64,000 nucleotides of DNA, taken from contig NZ_JAKNQY010000028.1 in the NCBI RefSeq assembly GCF_024494355.1, forward strand, positions 1 through 64,000, read 5' to 3'. This DNA is from Pseudomonas sp. Q11 (lineage in GTDB: Bacteria > Pseudomonadota > Gammaproteobacteria > Pseudomonadales > Pseudomonadaceae). Under the pieces are notes generated by a model. It did no database searches and was not told the DNA's origin. It saw nothing but the letters and a program-made list of their open reading frames with translations. This document shows positions 25,635-35,175 of this stretch, in pieces. The number at the start of each line of letters is the position of its first letter. Positions within the stretch are counted from its first letter, which is position 1. The position numbers and the translations under genes were made by a program.

Positions 25635-28095
25635 GGGCGAAGGTCCTCAGCAAATCCGCCGGTTGCGTGCGGTACAACGCATACAGCGGCCAAGCCGACG
25701 CCAGCAGCGTGGCAAGCATCGCCAGGCCCAGCAACTGCGCCAATTGCCACGGAAATACCCGCAACGGCAGGCGCCAGCCGAAGGCCTGCACATTGATCAC
25801 CGCGTCCAGGCACCAGGCCAGGGCGATGCCCAATGGCAAGGCCAGCACCAGGGTCAATAGTGCCAACAGCCAAGTCTGACCGAGGTTAAGCAACATCAAC
25901 TGCCGACGCGTCACCCCCAACGCCCACAGCGGGGCCAACTGACCGAGGCGGCTTTGGCTCTGGGTCAGCAGGCTGATGAACAACGCGACCCCGGCCACCG
26001 CCAGCGTCAGGCTATTGAGGGCGGCGGTGGCGGCGAAGGTGCGTTCGAATACTTGCGTCGACCAGCCCTTGAGCCGCGCCTGATCAACGATACGACTGTC
26101 ATCCAGGCTGAACCGGGCCTGCAACGCCGTCAGCAGCGCCGGGATCGCGGACGGCTCAATACGCAGGTTGAAGCGGTTCGGCGCCAGTTGCGGCCAATGT
26201 GTCAGCAAGTGGTCGGCATTGACCAGCACATGGCCCTTGGGGTTGCCGTAGTCGGCATAGATCCCGACGAGGCGCGGCGTCCAGGCACCTTGGGGCGTCG
26301 CAATCGTCAATCGATCACCAATGCTCACGTTAAGACGCCGGGCCAGTTGTTCACTGAGCATCAGCGTGTCGCCGCCGGCCAGTTGCTCCCAAGGCTTCTC
26401 CCTGACCGATTCCAGCAACGGCCAATGCTGACGATAGGCGCTGTGATCGATAATGCCGTAGATGTCCGTCGGCCAGCCTTGCAAAGAGATCGAGACCTGC
26501 CAGTTCGGCAATATCGTGGTGATCGCCGGCTGCTCCTTGAGCCAGGCGTGCAGCTCGCCCGCCTGGGCCGGGGTTTGCGGGCTGATATACAGCTCGGCGG
26601 TCAGCCGTTGTTCGAGCCAGTCACTGAAGGTCTGACGGAAACCTGTGGTCATGCTGCCGGCTCCGATGTTGGCCGCCAGCGCCAGCAGCAACGCCATCAG
26701 TGCCAGGCTCAGTGTCGGCAACTGCTGACGGCAATCGGCGAGAAACCATTGCCCAAGCACCGAACGACTGCGGCGTAACAGCAGCTTCAGCGCACCGTTG
26801 AGCAACACCGGCAAGGCCAGGGCAGCACCGAGCAACAACGCCGTCATCAAGACAAAACCGCTGGCCAGGCTGTCGCCCCAGATCAACGCCGTTACCGCGA
26901 GCAACCCCGCCAATGTCGCCACCCAACCCTGGCGACGCAGCCAGCGAGCATGAGCCTGATGCCAGGCCTGGGGATTGGCCAGCGCCAACAACGGCAGGCG
27001 CGCCGCCCGCAGCAAACTGCCGGCCCCGGCCAACAGCGCGCCGAGCAGGCTCAGGCCCACGCCGCTGATCCACCACCACGGGCTGAGGTTCAGGTGACCG
27101 GCCACTTCGGCGCCGTACAAGCCGCGCAGGCTCGCCGCGACATCGGGCAACAACAGGCTGGCCAGCCAATAGCCACTGAGCACGCCGGCGATTCCACCGA
27201 GCAAGGCCAGCGCGCCCAGTTCGAGGGCCAGGCTGGTGACCAGCAACCGCGCACTGACGCCACAGGCCCGCAGGGTTCGCAGCAAGCCGCGGCGTTGTTC
27301 CAGGGCCAGGCCAATGGCTGCGTGAACGATGAACAGCCCCACCACGAAGGACAGCACCCCCAGGGCGTCGAGGTTCAGGTGAAAGCTTTCGGTCAGGCGC
27401 GACAGATTGTTTTCTTCATCGGCGTGCTTGAACTGCAGCCGGCCGTTGAACGCATCCGGCAAGGGCGCCGTGAACGTGGCAGGCAATAGCAATCGCGACA
27501 GCTGGTCCGGCCGTCCGAGTACTTGCTGGGCGAAGCCGATGTCCATCAACAGCATCCCCGGCGCCATGTCCGCCTGGACAAGCAGCGGCGGCAGGGACTG
27601 TCCATCGACTGTCCGGGGCCGATCGCCCTCGCTCAGCCCCAAGGCCTGCAAGGTTTGCGCAGCGATCCAGGTGCGGCCAGGCTCAGTGAAAAACTGCACC
27701 ACTTCTGCCATCTCCCGGGCCTGCCCCGCCACTGCCGCACCAGGAGGCAACGACACCGGCTCGATGCCCATCAATTGCAGGCGCTGGTCTTCGTGCCCCT
27801 GTAGCGTCACCCGAGCCTGCAACACGGGGGATACCGGCCAGCCCTGACGACGCAGATCGACAAACCATTGTTGAGTGAAGGTGCCGCCACCGGGCGCGCT
27901 GAGACTGGCCTGGGGTTCGCCGCCTATGAGCTGGCTGGCTCGAGCGTAACTGTCCCGGGCCTGACTGTTGAGCGCCTGCACACCGGTGAGCAGGCTGGTG
28001 GCGAGCCAGAGACCGGTCAGGACACTGAAAAACTGCACCGGATGCTGGCGCCAATGGCTGAGCAAAGCCTTGAGCGTCTGGCGAAGGATCATCAC
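25624..28095 (-). CDS. FtsX-like ABC transporter permease
   Basis: This 823-residue inner-membrane protein has the layout of the MacB/LolC-type permeases with duplicated FtsX domains. There is one N-terminal helix (about residues 16-40), a large periplasmic domain, two groups of three to four helices around residues 240-430 and 700-810, and a second periplasmic domain. It should form a mechanotransmission or lipoprotein-handling exporter with the ATPase encoded upstream. The ATG overlaps the ATPase stop codon in ATGA. The C-terminus overlaps the AttH-like lipoprotein gene. The substrate is unknown. Confidence 0.9.
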   Translation of the reverse strand: MMILRQTLKALLSHWRQHPVQFFSVLTGLWLATSLLTGVQALNSQARDSYARASQLIGGEPQASLSAPGGGTFTQQWFVDLRRQGWPVSPVLQARVTLQGHEDQRLQLMGIEPVSLPPGAAVAGQAREMAEVVQFFTEPGRTWIAAQTLQALGLSEGDRPRTVDGQSLPPLLVQADMAPGMLLMDIGFAQQVLGRPDQLSRLLLPATFTAPLPDAFNGRLQFKHADEENNLSRLTESFHLNLDALGVLSFVVGLFIVHAAIGLALEQRRGLLRTLRACGVSARLLVTSLALELGALALLGGIAGVLSGYWLASLLLPDVAASLRGLYGAEVAGHLNLSPWWWISGVGLSLLGALLAGAGSLLRAARLPLLALANPQAWHQAHARWLRRQGWVATLAGLLAVTALIWGDSLASGFVLMTALLLGAALALPVLLNGALKLLLRRSRSVLGQWFLADCRQQLPTLSLALMALLLALAANIGAGSMTTGFRQTFSDWLEQRLTAELYISPQTPAQAGELHAWLKEQPAITTILPNWQVSISLQGWPTDIYGIIDHSAYRQHWPLLESVREKPWEQLAGGDTLMLSEQLARRLNVSIGDRLTIATPQGAWTPRLVGIYADYGNPKGHVLVNADHLLTHWPQLAPNRFNLRIEPSAIPALLTALQARFSLDDSRIVDQARLKGWSTQVFERTFAATAALNSLTLAVAGVALFISLLTQSQSRLGQLAPLWALGVTRRQLMLLNLGQTWLLALLTLVLALPLGIALAWCLDAVINVQAFGWRLPLRVFPWQLAQLLGLAMLATLLASAWPLYALYRTQPADLLRTFAHED

Positions 28096-28760
28096 CCCTG
28101 GACCACCTGCGCCAGGCGTCCGCCATGCAAGACCACGCGACGGTTCAACCGGGCCGCCACCCGGGGACTGTGAGTGACCATCAGCAAGCTTGTCAGGCTA
28201 CCATCGAGCAACTCCAGCAACAGTTGCAACACCTCGTCGCTGGTGGCCTCGTCGAGACTGCCGGTAGGTTCGTCGGCCAGCAACAAGGCCGGCCGCGAGG
28301 CCAGCGCCCGGCCCAGCGCCACCCGTTGCTGCTGGCCGCCGGAAAGCTGCTCGGGATAACGCCGCAGAAAATCGGAAAGCCCGAGCCGTTGCACCAGATG
28401 GGTCTGCCAGGCTGGGTCATAGCGCCCGCACAGACGCGCCTGGAACGCCAGGTTGTCCTCCACCGGCAAGCTGCTGATGAGGTTGAACTGCTGGAACACC
28501 AGGCCGATTTGTGTACGTCGCCAGTTTGCCAACTGGCTTTCGCTCATGCCGTCGAGCCTGCGCTCGCCAAAACGAATGCTGCCACGATCGACCTTATCCA
28601 GACCGGCAACCAGATGCAGCAAGGTGCTTTTCCCGCTGCCGGACTCGCCCATCAGTGCCAGGCTATCGCCAGGGGCCAGCGTCAGATCGATGCCCTGCAG
28701 CACCGGCAACGCCCCCTGGGGCGTGGCGTAGCTTTTAAAAACGTCGCGAACTTCAAGCAT
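28092..28760 (-). CDS. ABC transporter ATP-binding protein (LolD/MacB type)
   Basis: This 222-residue ATPase shows Walker A GESGSGKSTLLH, the signature LSGGQQQRVALGRA, Walker B LLLADEPTGSLDE and the switch His in MVTHSPRVA. The pattern and length are those of the LolD/MacB (3.A.1.125/122) group that pairs with FtsX-like permeases. The frame extends 53 codons upstream, but the ATG at 28760 starts the conserved MLEVRDVFKSY and is preferred. It is the first gene of the three-gene operon with the permease and AttH-like lipoprotein. Confidence 0.93.
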   Translation of the reverse strand: MLEVRDVFKSYATPQGALPVLQGIDLTLAPGDSLALMGESGSGKSTLLHLVAGLDKVDRGSIRFGERRLDGMSESQLANWRRTQIGLVFQQFNLISSLPVEDNLAFQARLCGRYDPAWQTHLVQRLGLSDFLRRYPEQLSGGQQQRVALGRALASRPALLLADEPTGSLDEATSDEVLQLLLELLDGSLTSLLMVTHSPRVAARLNRRVVLHGGRLAQVVQG

Positions 28761-29009
28761 GAAAAGGCTCGATGGATAAACGTGAGGCTCAGGATAGCGG
28801 AGTTGGGTGACGGGGCAGACCAAGGATGCGCTCAGGCGACGGGCAAACACCGCTGGTCGTCTGCCCCGCCTGGTTTTGCCCGGCGCCTTGCAAAGTATCA
28901 ATTCACAGCTATCAATCAATGACTAATACGTGCCGTTTACATGCAGTCGGCAAATTCGTCATAAACATGACGCACCTGGATTGCCTCCTATTCAAGGACG
29001 ATCTCCGAC

Positions 29010-30929
29010 ATGCCTCAAACCAAATATCGCCCCGATATCGATGGACTTCGCTGTATTGCGGTGCTGGCCGTGTTCATTCATCACCTCAACGCCAACCTGG
29101 TGCCGGGCGGGTTCGTGGGTGTCGATATTTTTTTCGTCATCTCGGGTTTTCTCATTACTTCCCAAGTGTTTTCCGAGATCAAGGACAACACCTTTTCGTT
29201 GAAACGTTTTTATCAGCGGCGCATCAACCGCATCGTTCCGGCATTGGCAACGGTGTTGTTGGCGAGCGTGATCGCGGGGGCCTTCATTCTTTCCCCGGCC
29301 GACCTGACGCGGCTCAACGTCAGCGCGCTGTTCTCCCTGCTGGGTGTCTCGAATATCTATATCTGGATGAAGTACGGAAACTATTTCGCCGCCGATGCCA
29401 GCGAGGCGCCACTGTTGCATACCTGGTCCCTGGGGATTGAGGAGCAATTCTATGTGATCTGGCCGCTGTTGATCCTGGTGCTCTATCGCCTGGCGCCGCG
29501 CCATGTACTGCCGGTGTTGGGCGTCGGTATCGTGGCGGCAGTGGGGCTTTCCGAATACGCCACGAACGTCTTCGCCACGGCCTCCTATTACCTGCTGCCT
29601 ACACGGTTTTTCGAGCTCATGCTGGGCGGAGCGCTGGGTATCTATCTTTATCAGCCACGTACACTCGGCAGGATAGAAGTGCTGGCTTATACCGCGATGG
29701 GGTATGGGCTGATTGGTTTTTCCTTGTTTGCCCTGAGCCCGGACACGCCCTTCCCCGGCGTCAATGCTTTTATACCTTGCCTGGGGGCGACGCTGCTGAT
29801 TCTGGCCGGCAGCGGTGAAGCTCGCTCGCGCCTGCTGACCAACCGGCCCATGGTGTTCATAGGCCTGATTTCCTATTCGCTGTATTTATGGCACTGGCCA
29901 TTGATTGCCTACCTGAATTATCTGGGCGTCGACATAACCCTTTCTGTGGGCCTGTCACTGGTGGTGGTGGCGATTCTGTTGTCGTGGGGGTCCTGGCGGT
30001 ATATCGAAATTCCGTTTCGACGGAGCGGCGCGCAGTTGCAATTTTCTCGCGTACTGGGCCGGCGATTCATGGCCCCAGTCCTGGGGCTGGCCGCTCTGGC
30101 GGTCTTGAGCCTGCTGTGGAATGGCTTTCCACAGCGTTTTGCGCCTGAAGTGTCGAGGCTCGAGGCCATGGCGCTGAGCAAACCAAACCGGCTTCGCAGC
30201 GGTTGCCATATGCCCAGTGCGCGGTACGGCGCCGACCCCGATCCGGATTGCCGGCTCGGTGCGTACAAGGAGCAACTGGACGGGATGATGGTGGGTGACT
30301 CGTTCGCCAATCACTTCACGGGCATGGTCGATATCCTGGCCAAACCCAACGGCATCAGGTTGATGGACTACACCCTGGATGCCTGCCCGCCGATCTTCGG
30401 CTATGCCGCCGAGGTGTCCGCGGCGTATGGCGAGCGTTGCGTGGCGCGCAATGCCCGGGTGTTCGAGCTGATCAAGCAGAACCACTACCCTTACGTCGTG
30501 CTGGCCGGCGCCTGGCCCAGGGATGCGGCGGCCGCGCAGATTATCGAAGCAAGCATCAAGCGCGTGGCGAACAACACCGGCCAGGTCATCGTGATTCTGC
30601 GCAACCAGAACATCGATAACGCGGCAACCTGCCCCGTGCGTCGCCTGATGTTCGGCACCGATCGTCCATGCTCGGCCCCACTGGATATCACCGCGCCTTA
30701 TTGGGAAGGGATACGCGCCAGGCTGACCCAAGTGCGGTTTATCGACCCCAATCAAGTGATATGCCCAGCGGGACTCTGCAGCCCGATCATTGACGGGCAG
30801 TTGCTGTACCGCGATGACGCACACTTGAACGATGTGGGCTCACGCTTCATCGGCCACACATTGCGCGACCTGGGATTCTCCCTGCTGCACGACCCTGCCC
30901 GGCTCGACCCGATCGCCGCAACCCAGTGA
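29010..30929 (+). CDS. OafA/YrhL-type O-acyltransferase with SGNH domain
   Basis: This 639-residue protein has an N-terminal acyltransferase-3 domain of about ten helices (residues 1-340). It starts YRPDIDGLRCIAVLAVFIHH and contains FVISGFLIT and HTWSLGIEEQFY. A periplasmic SGNH hydrolase-fold domain follows, with the nucleophile motif MVGDSFANH and the catalytic DDAHLNDVGS. Such proteins O-acetylate lipopolysaccharide, O-antigen or peptidoglycan from the periplasmic side. It stands alone on the plus strand, divergent from the ABC operon, and is followed by a run of REP elements. The acceptor glycan is unknown. Confidence 0.92.
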   Translation: MPQTKYRPDIDGLRCIAVLAVFIHHLNANLVPGGFVGVDIFFVISGFLITSQVFSEIKDNTFSLKRFYQRRINRIVPALATVLLASVIAGAFILSPADLTRLNVSALFSLLGVSNIYIWMKYGNYFAADASEAPLLHTWSLGIEEQFYVIWPLLILVLYRLAPRHVLPVLGVGIVAAVGLSEYATNVFATASYYLLPTRFFELMLGGALGIYLYQPRTLGRIEVLAYTAMGYGLIGFSLFALSPDTPFPGVNAFIPCLGATLLILAGSGEARSRLLTNRPMVFIGLISYSLYLWHWPLIAYLNYLGVDITLSVGLSLVVVAILLSWGSWRYIEIPFRRSGAQLQFSRVLGRRFMAPVLGLAALAVLSLLWNGFPQRFAPEVSRLEAMALSKPNRLRSGCHMPSARYGADPDPDCRLGAYKEQLDGMMVGDSFANHFTGMVDILAKPNGIRLMDYTLDACPPIFGYAAEVSAAYGERCVARNARVFELIKQNHYPYVVLAGAWPRDAAAAQIIEASIKRVANNTGQVIVILRNQNIDNAATCPVRRLMFGTDRPCSAPLDITAPYWEGIRARLTQVRFIDPNQVICPAGLCSPIIDGQLLYRDDAHLNDVGSRFIGHTLRDLGFSLLHDPARLDPIAATQ

Positions 30930-30980
30930 GCCCCCGCAGGCTTGTGGGGCATGCAAGGTCTGCAAACGACCCGGACGGCT

Positions 30981-31272
30981 GTGGGAGCGGGCTTGCTCGC
31001 GAAAGCGGTGGTCAGCTTGCATGGATGTTGGATGTGCCGGTGTCATCGCGAGCAAGCCCGCACACACTGGTTTCGGTCGTTTATAAGATCAGTGCCCACC
31101 GCCTATCCTGTGGGAGCCAAGCTTGCTCGCGATAGCGGTGGGTCGGCTTGCACCCATGCTGAATAGGCCGCCGCCATCGCGAGCAGACTCGCTCCCACAG
31201 TTTTATCGACGTACAACCGGGAGAAACAGGTCAGCTATAAGGCCGTCTCGCGAGCAAGCTTTGCTCCCACAG
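30981..31272. repeat. Tandem cluster of REP elements
   Basis: Three units lie in 290 bp: a pair at 30981-31065 whose right arm is degenerate (GCCCGCACACAC), a full pair at 31109-31200, and a single right arm at 31247-31272. They fill the region between the O-acyltransferase gene and tRNA-Sec, where I see no gene. Confidence 0.85.
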
Positions 31273-31382
31273 GTCCTGCTCAAACAAGTCTGGTTGGGGG
31301 ACCGCCGCAAAAGCGTTTAGGGGCTATTCATGCACCATAGAATCTCCCACAGCGATTGCGCCTGTCCCTGTGTTCGATCAAA

Positions 31383-31478
31383 TGGCGGAAGGCAGCCGGA
31401 GTCGAACCTGCCCGGGAACGGATGCCGTCCCCAACCGGGTTTGAAGCCCGGCCGCGCCACCGGGCGCGATTGCCTTCC
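31383..31478 (-). tRNA. selC: tRNA-Sec (anticodon UCA)
   Basis: The 96-nt transcript has the long 8-bp acceptor stem GGAAGGCA/TGCCTTCC-type pairing, a discriminator G and an encoded CCA. The anticodon loop is CTTCAAA with anticodon TCA, which reads UGA. A long variable arm (GGGGACGGCATCCGTTCCC region) and the T-loop GGTTCGACTCC follow. These are the hallmarks of bacterial tRNA-Sec. The 5' end is only six bases after the selB stop codon, so it may be released by processing of the selAB transcript. Confidence 0.95.
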
Positions 31479-31484
31479 TTGAAC

Positions 31485-33404
31485 TCAGTCTTCTGTTGGT
31501 TGGGCCAGTGCATTGTCGAGCCGGATCTGGCGCCGGTCGCCAAAGCGTCGGGTCAGGCCGATTCGGTCGAAGTACTCCAGAATCTGAATACTGCGCTTGC
31601 GCCCCAGGCCCACGGCATCGCGAAACGTGGTGACCTGAATCACCGGGTCATCGCTGGCCAGTTGCACCAGCATAGCCGCCAATCGGCGCACCAGGGTCTC
31701 GGTATAAAATAAGTCACGGACCACTTGATGCATCAACCCCAAACGCGCCATCTTGCGCAGCAGCAGGCGCACGGTGGCCTCTTCATGGCTTGTCGCTTTA
31801 GCCAGATCACGCACCCACGGCGGATCGAAACCCGCCTGTTCGAACAACGGCTGTAATTGTTGCCACAGGGTTTCATCGTCTTCGCTCAATCGCACTTGGT
31901 GATCGGGCAAATGCAGCCAAGGGCCGCTGGCGACGATCGCACCGCTGACCAGTAATTCGTCGAGCAGGCTGATAAAGGTCGGCCGGTCCAGCGCGGTGCC
32001 GGCGAAGCGACGCAGGCGATCCCTGTCTGGTCCCATTTGATCCGGTTCGAGTTGATGAAAGCGTGCCAGGTGTTCCAGCAGTGGCGCTTTCAAGGCTTCC
32101 CAGCGGGCAGCGCTGAACAGCAACGGCCCTTGCCGCGTATCGATCAAGCGCACGTCATCGGGCAACACCCAGCTATCGCGCGGACGATTGAACTGGCGTT
32201 CCAGACGCTGCGGATCGAGCCCGGTGTCGCTGTTGGCCAGCAGCGCCGGCAGTGCGTCTTCCAGGCTGGTGGTGGTGGCCAGCGTCTTTAGCTGCGCCAA
32301 TCTTTCGGGGCTACGGCGGTGTCGGGCCGGGGCGAACGGGTCAAGCACCCGGCCACCGCCGAGAGTGCGTTGAGCGCTTTGGTCGCGCAGGATCAAACGA
32401 TCGCCCTTCACCGCCAGCACCGGCGCGTTCACCAGCAATTGCGCGAACATCTGCTCACCCGGTGCCAGGCTGGCGCCCTCCAGCAAGGCCGCTCGCCCGG
32501 TCACGTCCTGAGTGCCGAGATGCACATGCACTGGCTGAAAGTGCTCGAAGCTTCGCGCCTCGCTGACCAACAAGGTCATCTCGATATCCAGACGCTGGGG
32601 CGGCGCATGCAGCCATTCGGCCAACAACCAGTGGCCCCGGTGAATCTGCTCCAGGGCCAAACGGTCGGCACTCAGGTTCAACGCGACTCGCTGCCCGGCC
32701 GTTGCGCTGTCAGCCGCCTGATTCTGCGCATGCAGGCCTCGTACCCGCACCGGTTTGCCCAGCGGACTCAATATCAGCGTATCGCCCACGGCCACTTGGC
32801 CGGACAACGCGGTGCCGGTCACCACGATCCCGGCACCGGCCACACTGAAAGCCCGATCAATCGCCAGGCGAAAACCGCCGCTGGCGCTGCGTTGAAGCAC
32901 CTCATGTTGCGCATCCAGCAAGGCTTTACGCAGTGTCTCGACACCTTCGCCAGTCACACTCGACAGCGCGATTTTCGGCGCGCCGGCATAAGGTCCGGGT
33001 CCGAGCAATGCTTCGATCTGTTCCCGGACGCCTTGCACACGAGCAGGGTCGACGCGGTCGCATTTGGTGATTGCAATCAGTGCCCGAGGGATGCCCAGCA
33101 ACTCGACAATCGCCAAATGTTCGCGGGTCTGAGGCATGACACCGTCATCGGCCGCCACCACCAACAACACCAGATCAATGCCCTGAGCACCGGCGAGCAT
33201 GTTGTGGGTGAAGCGCTCATGGCCGGGTACGTCGATAAAACCGGTCAGCCCGGCGCCCGGTTCCAGCGCCGCGTAGATGTAGCCGAGGTCGATGGTCATG
33301 CCGCGTTCGCGTTCTTCCCGGCGACGGTCGCCAGCCTGGCCGGTCAGTGCCTGGAGCAAGGAGGTTTTGCCGTGATCGATATGCCCTGCTGTGCCGACAA
33401 TCAC
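31485..33404 (-). CDS. selB: Selenocysteine-specific translation elongation factor SelB
   Basis: This 639-residue GTPase delivers Sec-tRNA-Sec to ribosomes paused at a UGA followed by a SECIS hairpin. The N-terminus shows G1 GTAGHIDHGKTS, G3 DVPGHERFTHN and G4 TKCD. After the EF-Tu-like domains come C-terminal winged-helix repeats (about residues 380-639) that bind the SECIS. The frame extends 65 codons upstream inside selA, but the GTG at 33404 overlapping the selA stop in GTGA gives the conserved VIVGTAGHIDHG start. It works with selA, selC and the fdnG UGA in the same window. Confidence 0.96.
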   Translation of the reverse strand: MIVGTAGHIDHGKTSLLQALTGQAGDRRREERERGMTIDLGYIYAALEPGAGLTGFIDVPGHERFTHNMLAGAQGIDLVLLVVAADDGVMPQTREHLAIVELLGIPRALIAITKCDRVDPARVQGVREQIEALLGPGPYAGAPKIALSSVTGEGVETLRKALLDAQHEVLQRSASGGFRLAIDRAFSVAGAGIVVTGTALSGQVAVGDTLILSPLGKPVRVRGLHAQNQAADSATAGQRVALNLSADRLALEQIHRGHWLLAEWLHAPPQRLDIEMTLLVSEARSFEHFQPVHVHLGTQDVTGRAALLEGASLAPGEQMFAQLLVNAPVLAVKGDRLILRDQSAQRTLGGGRVLDPFAPARHRRSPERLAQLKTLATTTSLEDALPALLANSDTGLDPQRLERQFNRPRDSWVLPDDVRLIDTRQGPLLFSAARWEALKAPLLEHLARFHQLEPDQMGPDRDRLRRFAGTALDRPTFISLLDELLVSGAIVASGPWLHLPDHQVRLSEDDETLWQQLQPLFEQAGFDPPWVRDLAKATSHEEATVRLLLRKMARLGLMHQVVRDLFYTETLVRRLAAMLVQLASDDPVIQVTTFRDAVGLGRKRSIQILEYFDRIGLTRRFGDRRQIRLDNALAQPTED

Positions 33405-34831
33405 CCGTCCCGGCCCTCCTCCTGCAGTTGATTGAGCTGGGCCAACCACGCGGCTTCGTCGTCGAGCTGGCGCAGGTCCAGCCAAAGCGCATCGCCGTCG
33501 ATGCGCCCGAGCACGGGAATCGGCAACCGACGAAACGCGGCTTCCAGCCCCATCAATCGCCGCCCGCGCAGACGTTTGGATACGTTGGGCCGCAGGCATA
33601 ACGCAGCACTAGGTAAGCGAGCCACCGGTTGGCTGCCGCTGCCGATCATGCCCTGCGCCGGTACCGCACTGACGCTCCAGCCGTCACCCAATACCTGTGC
33701 CAGTGACGGTTGCAGGCGTTCGGCCTGGGCGAAGATGTCGGTTTGGGGGCGGGTCAGCAGGCGCAGACTCGGCAGGCGTTCGGCCAACCGATCAGGATCG
33801 CGGTACAGCGCCAATACGGCTTCGAGGGCTGCCAGGGTTAGCTTGTCGACCCGCAGTGCGCGCTTGAGCGGATTCTTCTTGATCTTCGCGATCAGGTCTT
33901 TGCGGCCGACTATCAACCCGGCCTGGGGACCGCCGAGCAGTTTGTCGCCGCTGAAGGTGACGATATCCGCGCCATCGATCAGGGCCTGGCACGCCGTCGG
34001 TTCGGCGGGCAAGCCCCAGCGAGTCAGGTCCAGCAGACTGCCGCTGCCCAAGTCTTCGAGCAGCGGCAGTCCGTGGCGGTGAGCCAACTCTGCCAGTTCA
34101 GCCGTCGGCACCCGGGCGGTGAAACCTTCGATTGAGTAATTGCTCGCATGTACGCGCATCACCAGGCCACTGCGCGGACCGATGGCCGCCTCGTAATCGC
34201 GGGCATGGGTGCGGTTGGTGGTGCCCACTTCGTGCAGCCGCACTCCGGCGCGGGCCATGATGTCGGGAATGCGGAAGGCGCCGCCGATTTCGATCAGTTC
34301 ACCACGGGAAATGATGCCTTCCTTGCGTGCGCCCAAGCTATTGAGGGCGAGCAACACGGCGGCGGCGTTGTTGTTGACCACGGTCACCGCTTCGGCGCCG
34401 GTCAGCTCGCGGATCAACCCTTCAATCAAATCATCGCGGTCGCCGCGCTTGCCGCTGTGCAGATCAAATTCCAGATTGAGCGGATAGCGGGCGGCGAGCT
34501 GAACGGCTTCGATAGCCGACTCCGGCAGCAACGCGCGCCCCAGGTTGGTGTGCAGCACCGTGCCGGTGAGGTTGAACACCCGACGGACCTGGCTGCGATG
34601 CTGGATCGCCAGACGCTCACCCACCCTGCCCGCCAATACGTCGGGAGCTATTTCAACGGCAGCGAGTTCACCCTTGAGCATCGGCTCGCGCAGATCATCG
34701 AGCAGTTGCCGCAGCCCGGCCAACAGCGCCTCACGCCCATAACGCTCAGCCAACACCTGGCAGGCGGGATGGCGCAGCAAGCTGTCGATGGAGGGCAGCC
34801 GCAAAACTGGGCTGGCGGAGGTTGCAGACAT
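33401..34831 (-). CDS. selA: L-seryl-tRNA(Sec) selenium transferase
   Basis: This 476-residue PLP enzyme converts Ser-tRNA-Sec to Sec-tRNA-Sec using selenophosphate. The PLP-lysine motif is visible as FSGDKLLGGPQAG, and the conserved N-terminal segment LPSIDSLLRHP and HTNLGRALLP are present. It is coupled to selB through a GTGA overlap. selD, needed to make selenophosphate, is not in the window. In Pseudomonas aeruginosa selA directly follows fdhE; here about 1.1 kb of accessory DNA separates them. Confidence 0.96.
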   Translation of the reverse strand: MSATSASPVLRLPSIDSLLRHPACQVLAERYGREALLAGLRQLLDDLREPMLKGELAAVEIAPDVLAGRVGERLAIQHRSQVRRVFNLTGTVLHTNLGRALLPESAIEAVQLAARYPLNLEFDLHSGKRGDRDDLIEGLIRELTGAEAVTVVNNNAAAVLLALNSLGARKEGIISRGELIEIGGAFRIPDIMARAGVRLHEVGTTNRTHARDYEAAIGPRSGLVMRVHASNYSIEGFTARVPTAELAELAHRHGLPLLEDLGSGSLLDLTRWGLPAEPTACQALIDGADIVTFSGDKLLGGPQAGLIVGRKDLIAKIKKNPLKRALRVDKLTLAALEAVLALYRDPDRLAERLPSLRLLTRPQTDIFAQAERLQPSLAQVLGDGWSVSAVPAQGMIGSGSQPVARLPSAALCLRPNVSKRLRGRRLMGLEAAFRRLPIPVLGRIDGDALWLDLRQLDDEAAWLAQLNQLQEEGRDG

Positions 34832-34882
34832 CAGAGGCTCCCGGAAGCGAATGACCGTCGCGTCTGAGTGTAGCCGCTGGGC

Positions 34883-35034
34883 TCACTGCTCAAGGTGATG
34901 CCGAGCGCCGCCTTCGTCTTTGGTCGTCGTCTGAGCGGCGGTGATGTCTTTGCGTTTGAGGCTCGCGTTGTGATCGTGTCGCCGCTGGCGCTTTTGAAGG
35001 GGAATTTGAGGGTGAAGCTGAGTGGGTCGGCCAT
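34883..35034 (-). pseudogene. Remnant of a phage tail assembly chaperone gene
   Basis: The frame from the ATG at 35034 reads MADPLSFTLKFPFKSASGDT. After a shift of frame near 34985 it continues as SLKRKDITAAQ until a stop at 34883-34885. Together these resemble the start of the small tail assembly chaperones of P2/Mu-like phages. The remaining two-thirds of such a protein is missing. The 152-bp length is not a multiple of three, consistent with a frameshift. The match is by eye and partial. Confidence 0.4.
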
Positions 35035-35111
35035 TGTTGGTGCTTTAGTGTGGTTGCTCCCATCAGGTAGAGAGATGGGGTCACGTGGCGCTTGGCAGGG
35101 TGCACTTCATC

Positions 35112-35140
35112 TTGACACCCACGACAGTGAGCCACATACC
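35112..35140 (+). promoter_or_regulatory. Probable promoter of the toxin-antitoxin pair
   Basis: A perfect -35 box TTGACA at 35112-35117 is followed after 17 bp by CATACC, a moderate -10. The antitoxin start codon is 36 bp further on. Expected autoregulation by the antitoxin is not visible as a clear palindrome. Confidence 0.45.
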
Positions 35141-35175
35141 GATTAGACTGCTAGGTATTGATCCCGGAGGTCACT

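Noticed and set aside
30981..31272. CRISPR-like array of repeats
   Set aside because: The units are inverted REP arms of differing length and sequence without regular spacers or cas genes.
31383..31478. selC as prophage integration site producing the nearby phage fragment
   Set aside because: The phage-like fragment is more than 3 kb away on the far side of selA, and no integrase or duplicated tRNA end is present.
33405..33599. N-terminal extension of SelB
   Set aside because: It lies inside selA in another frame; the GTGA junction and the conserved VIVGTAGH start define the gene.
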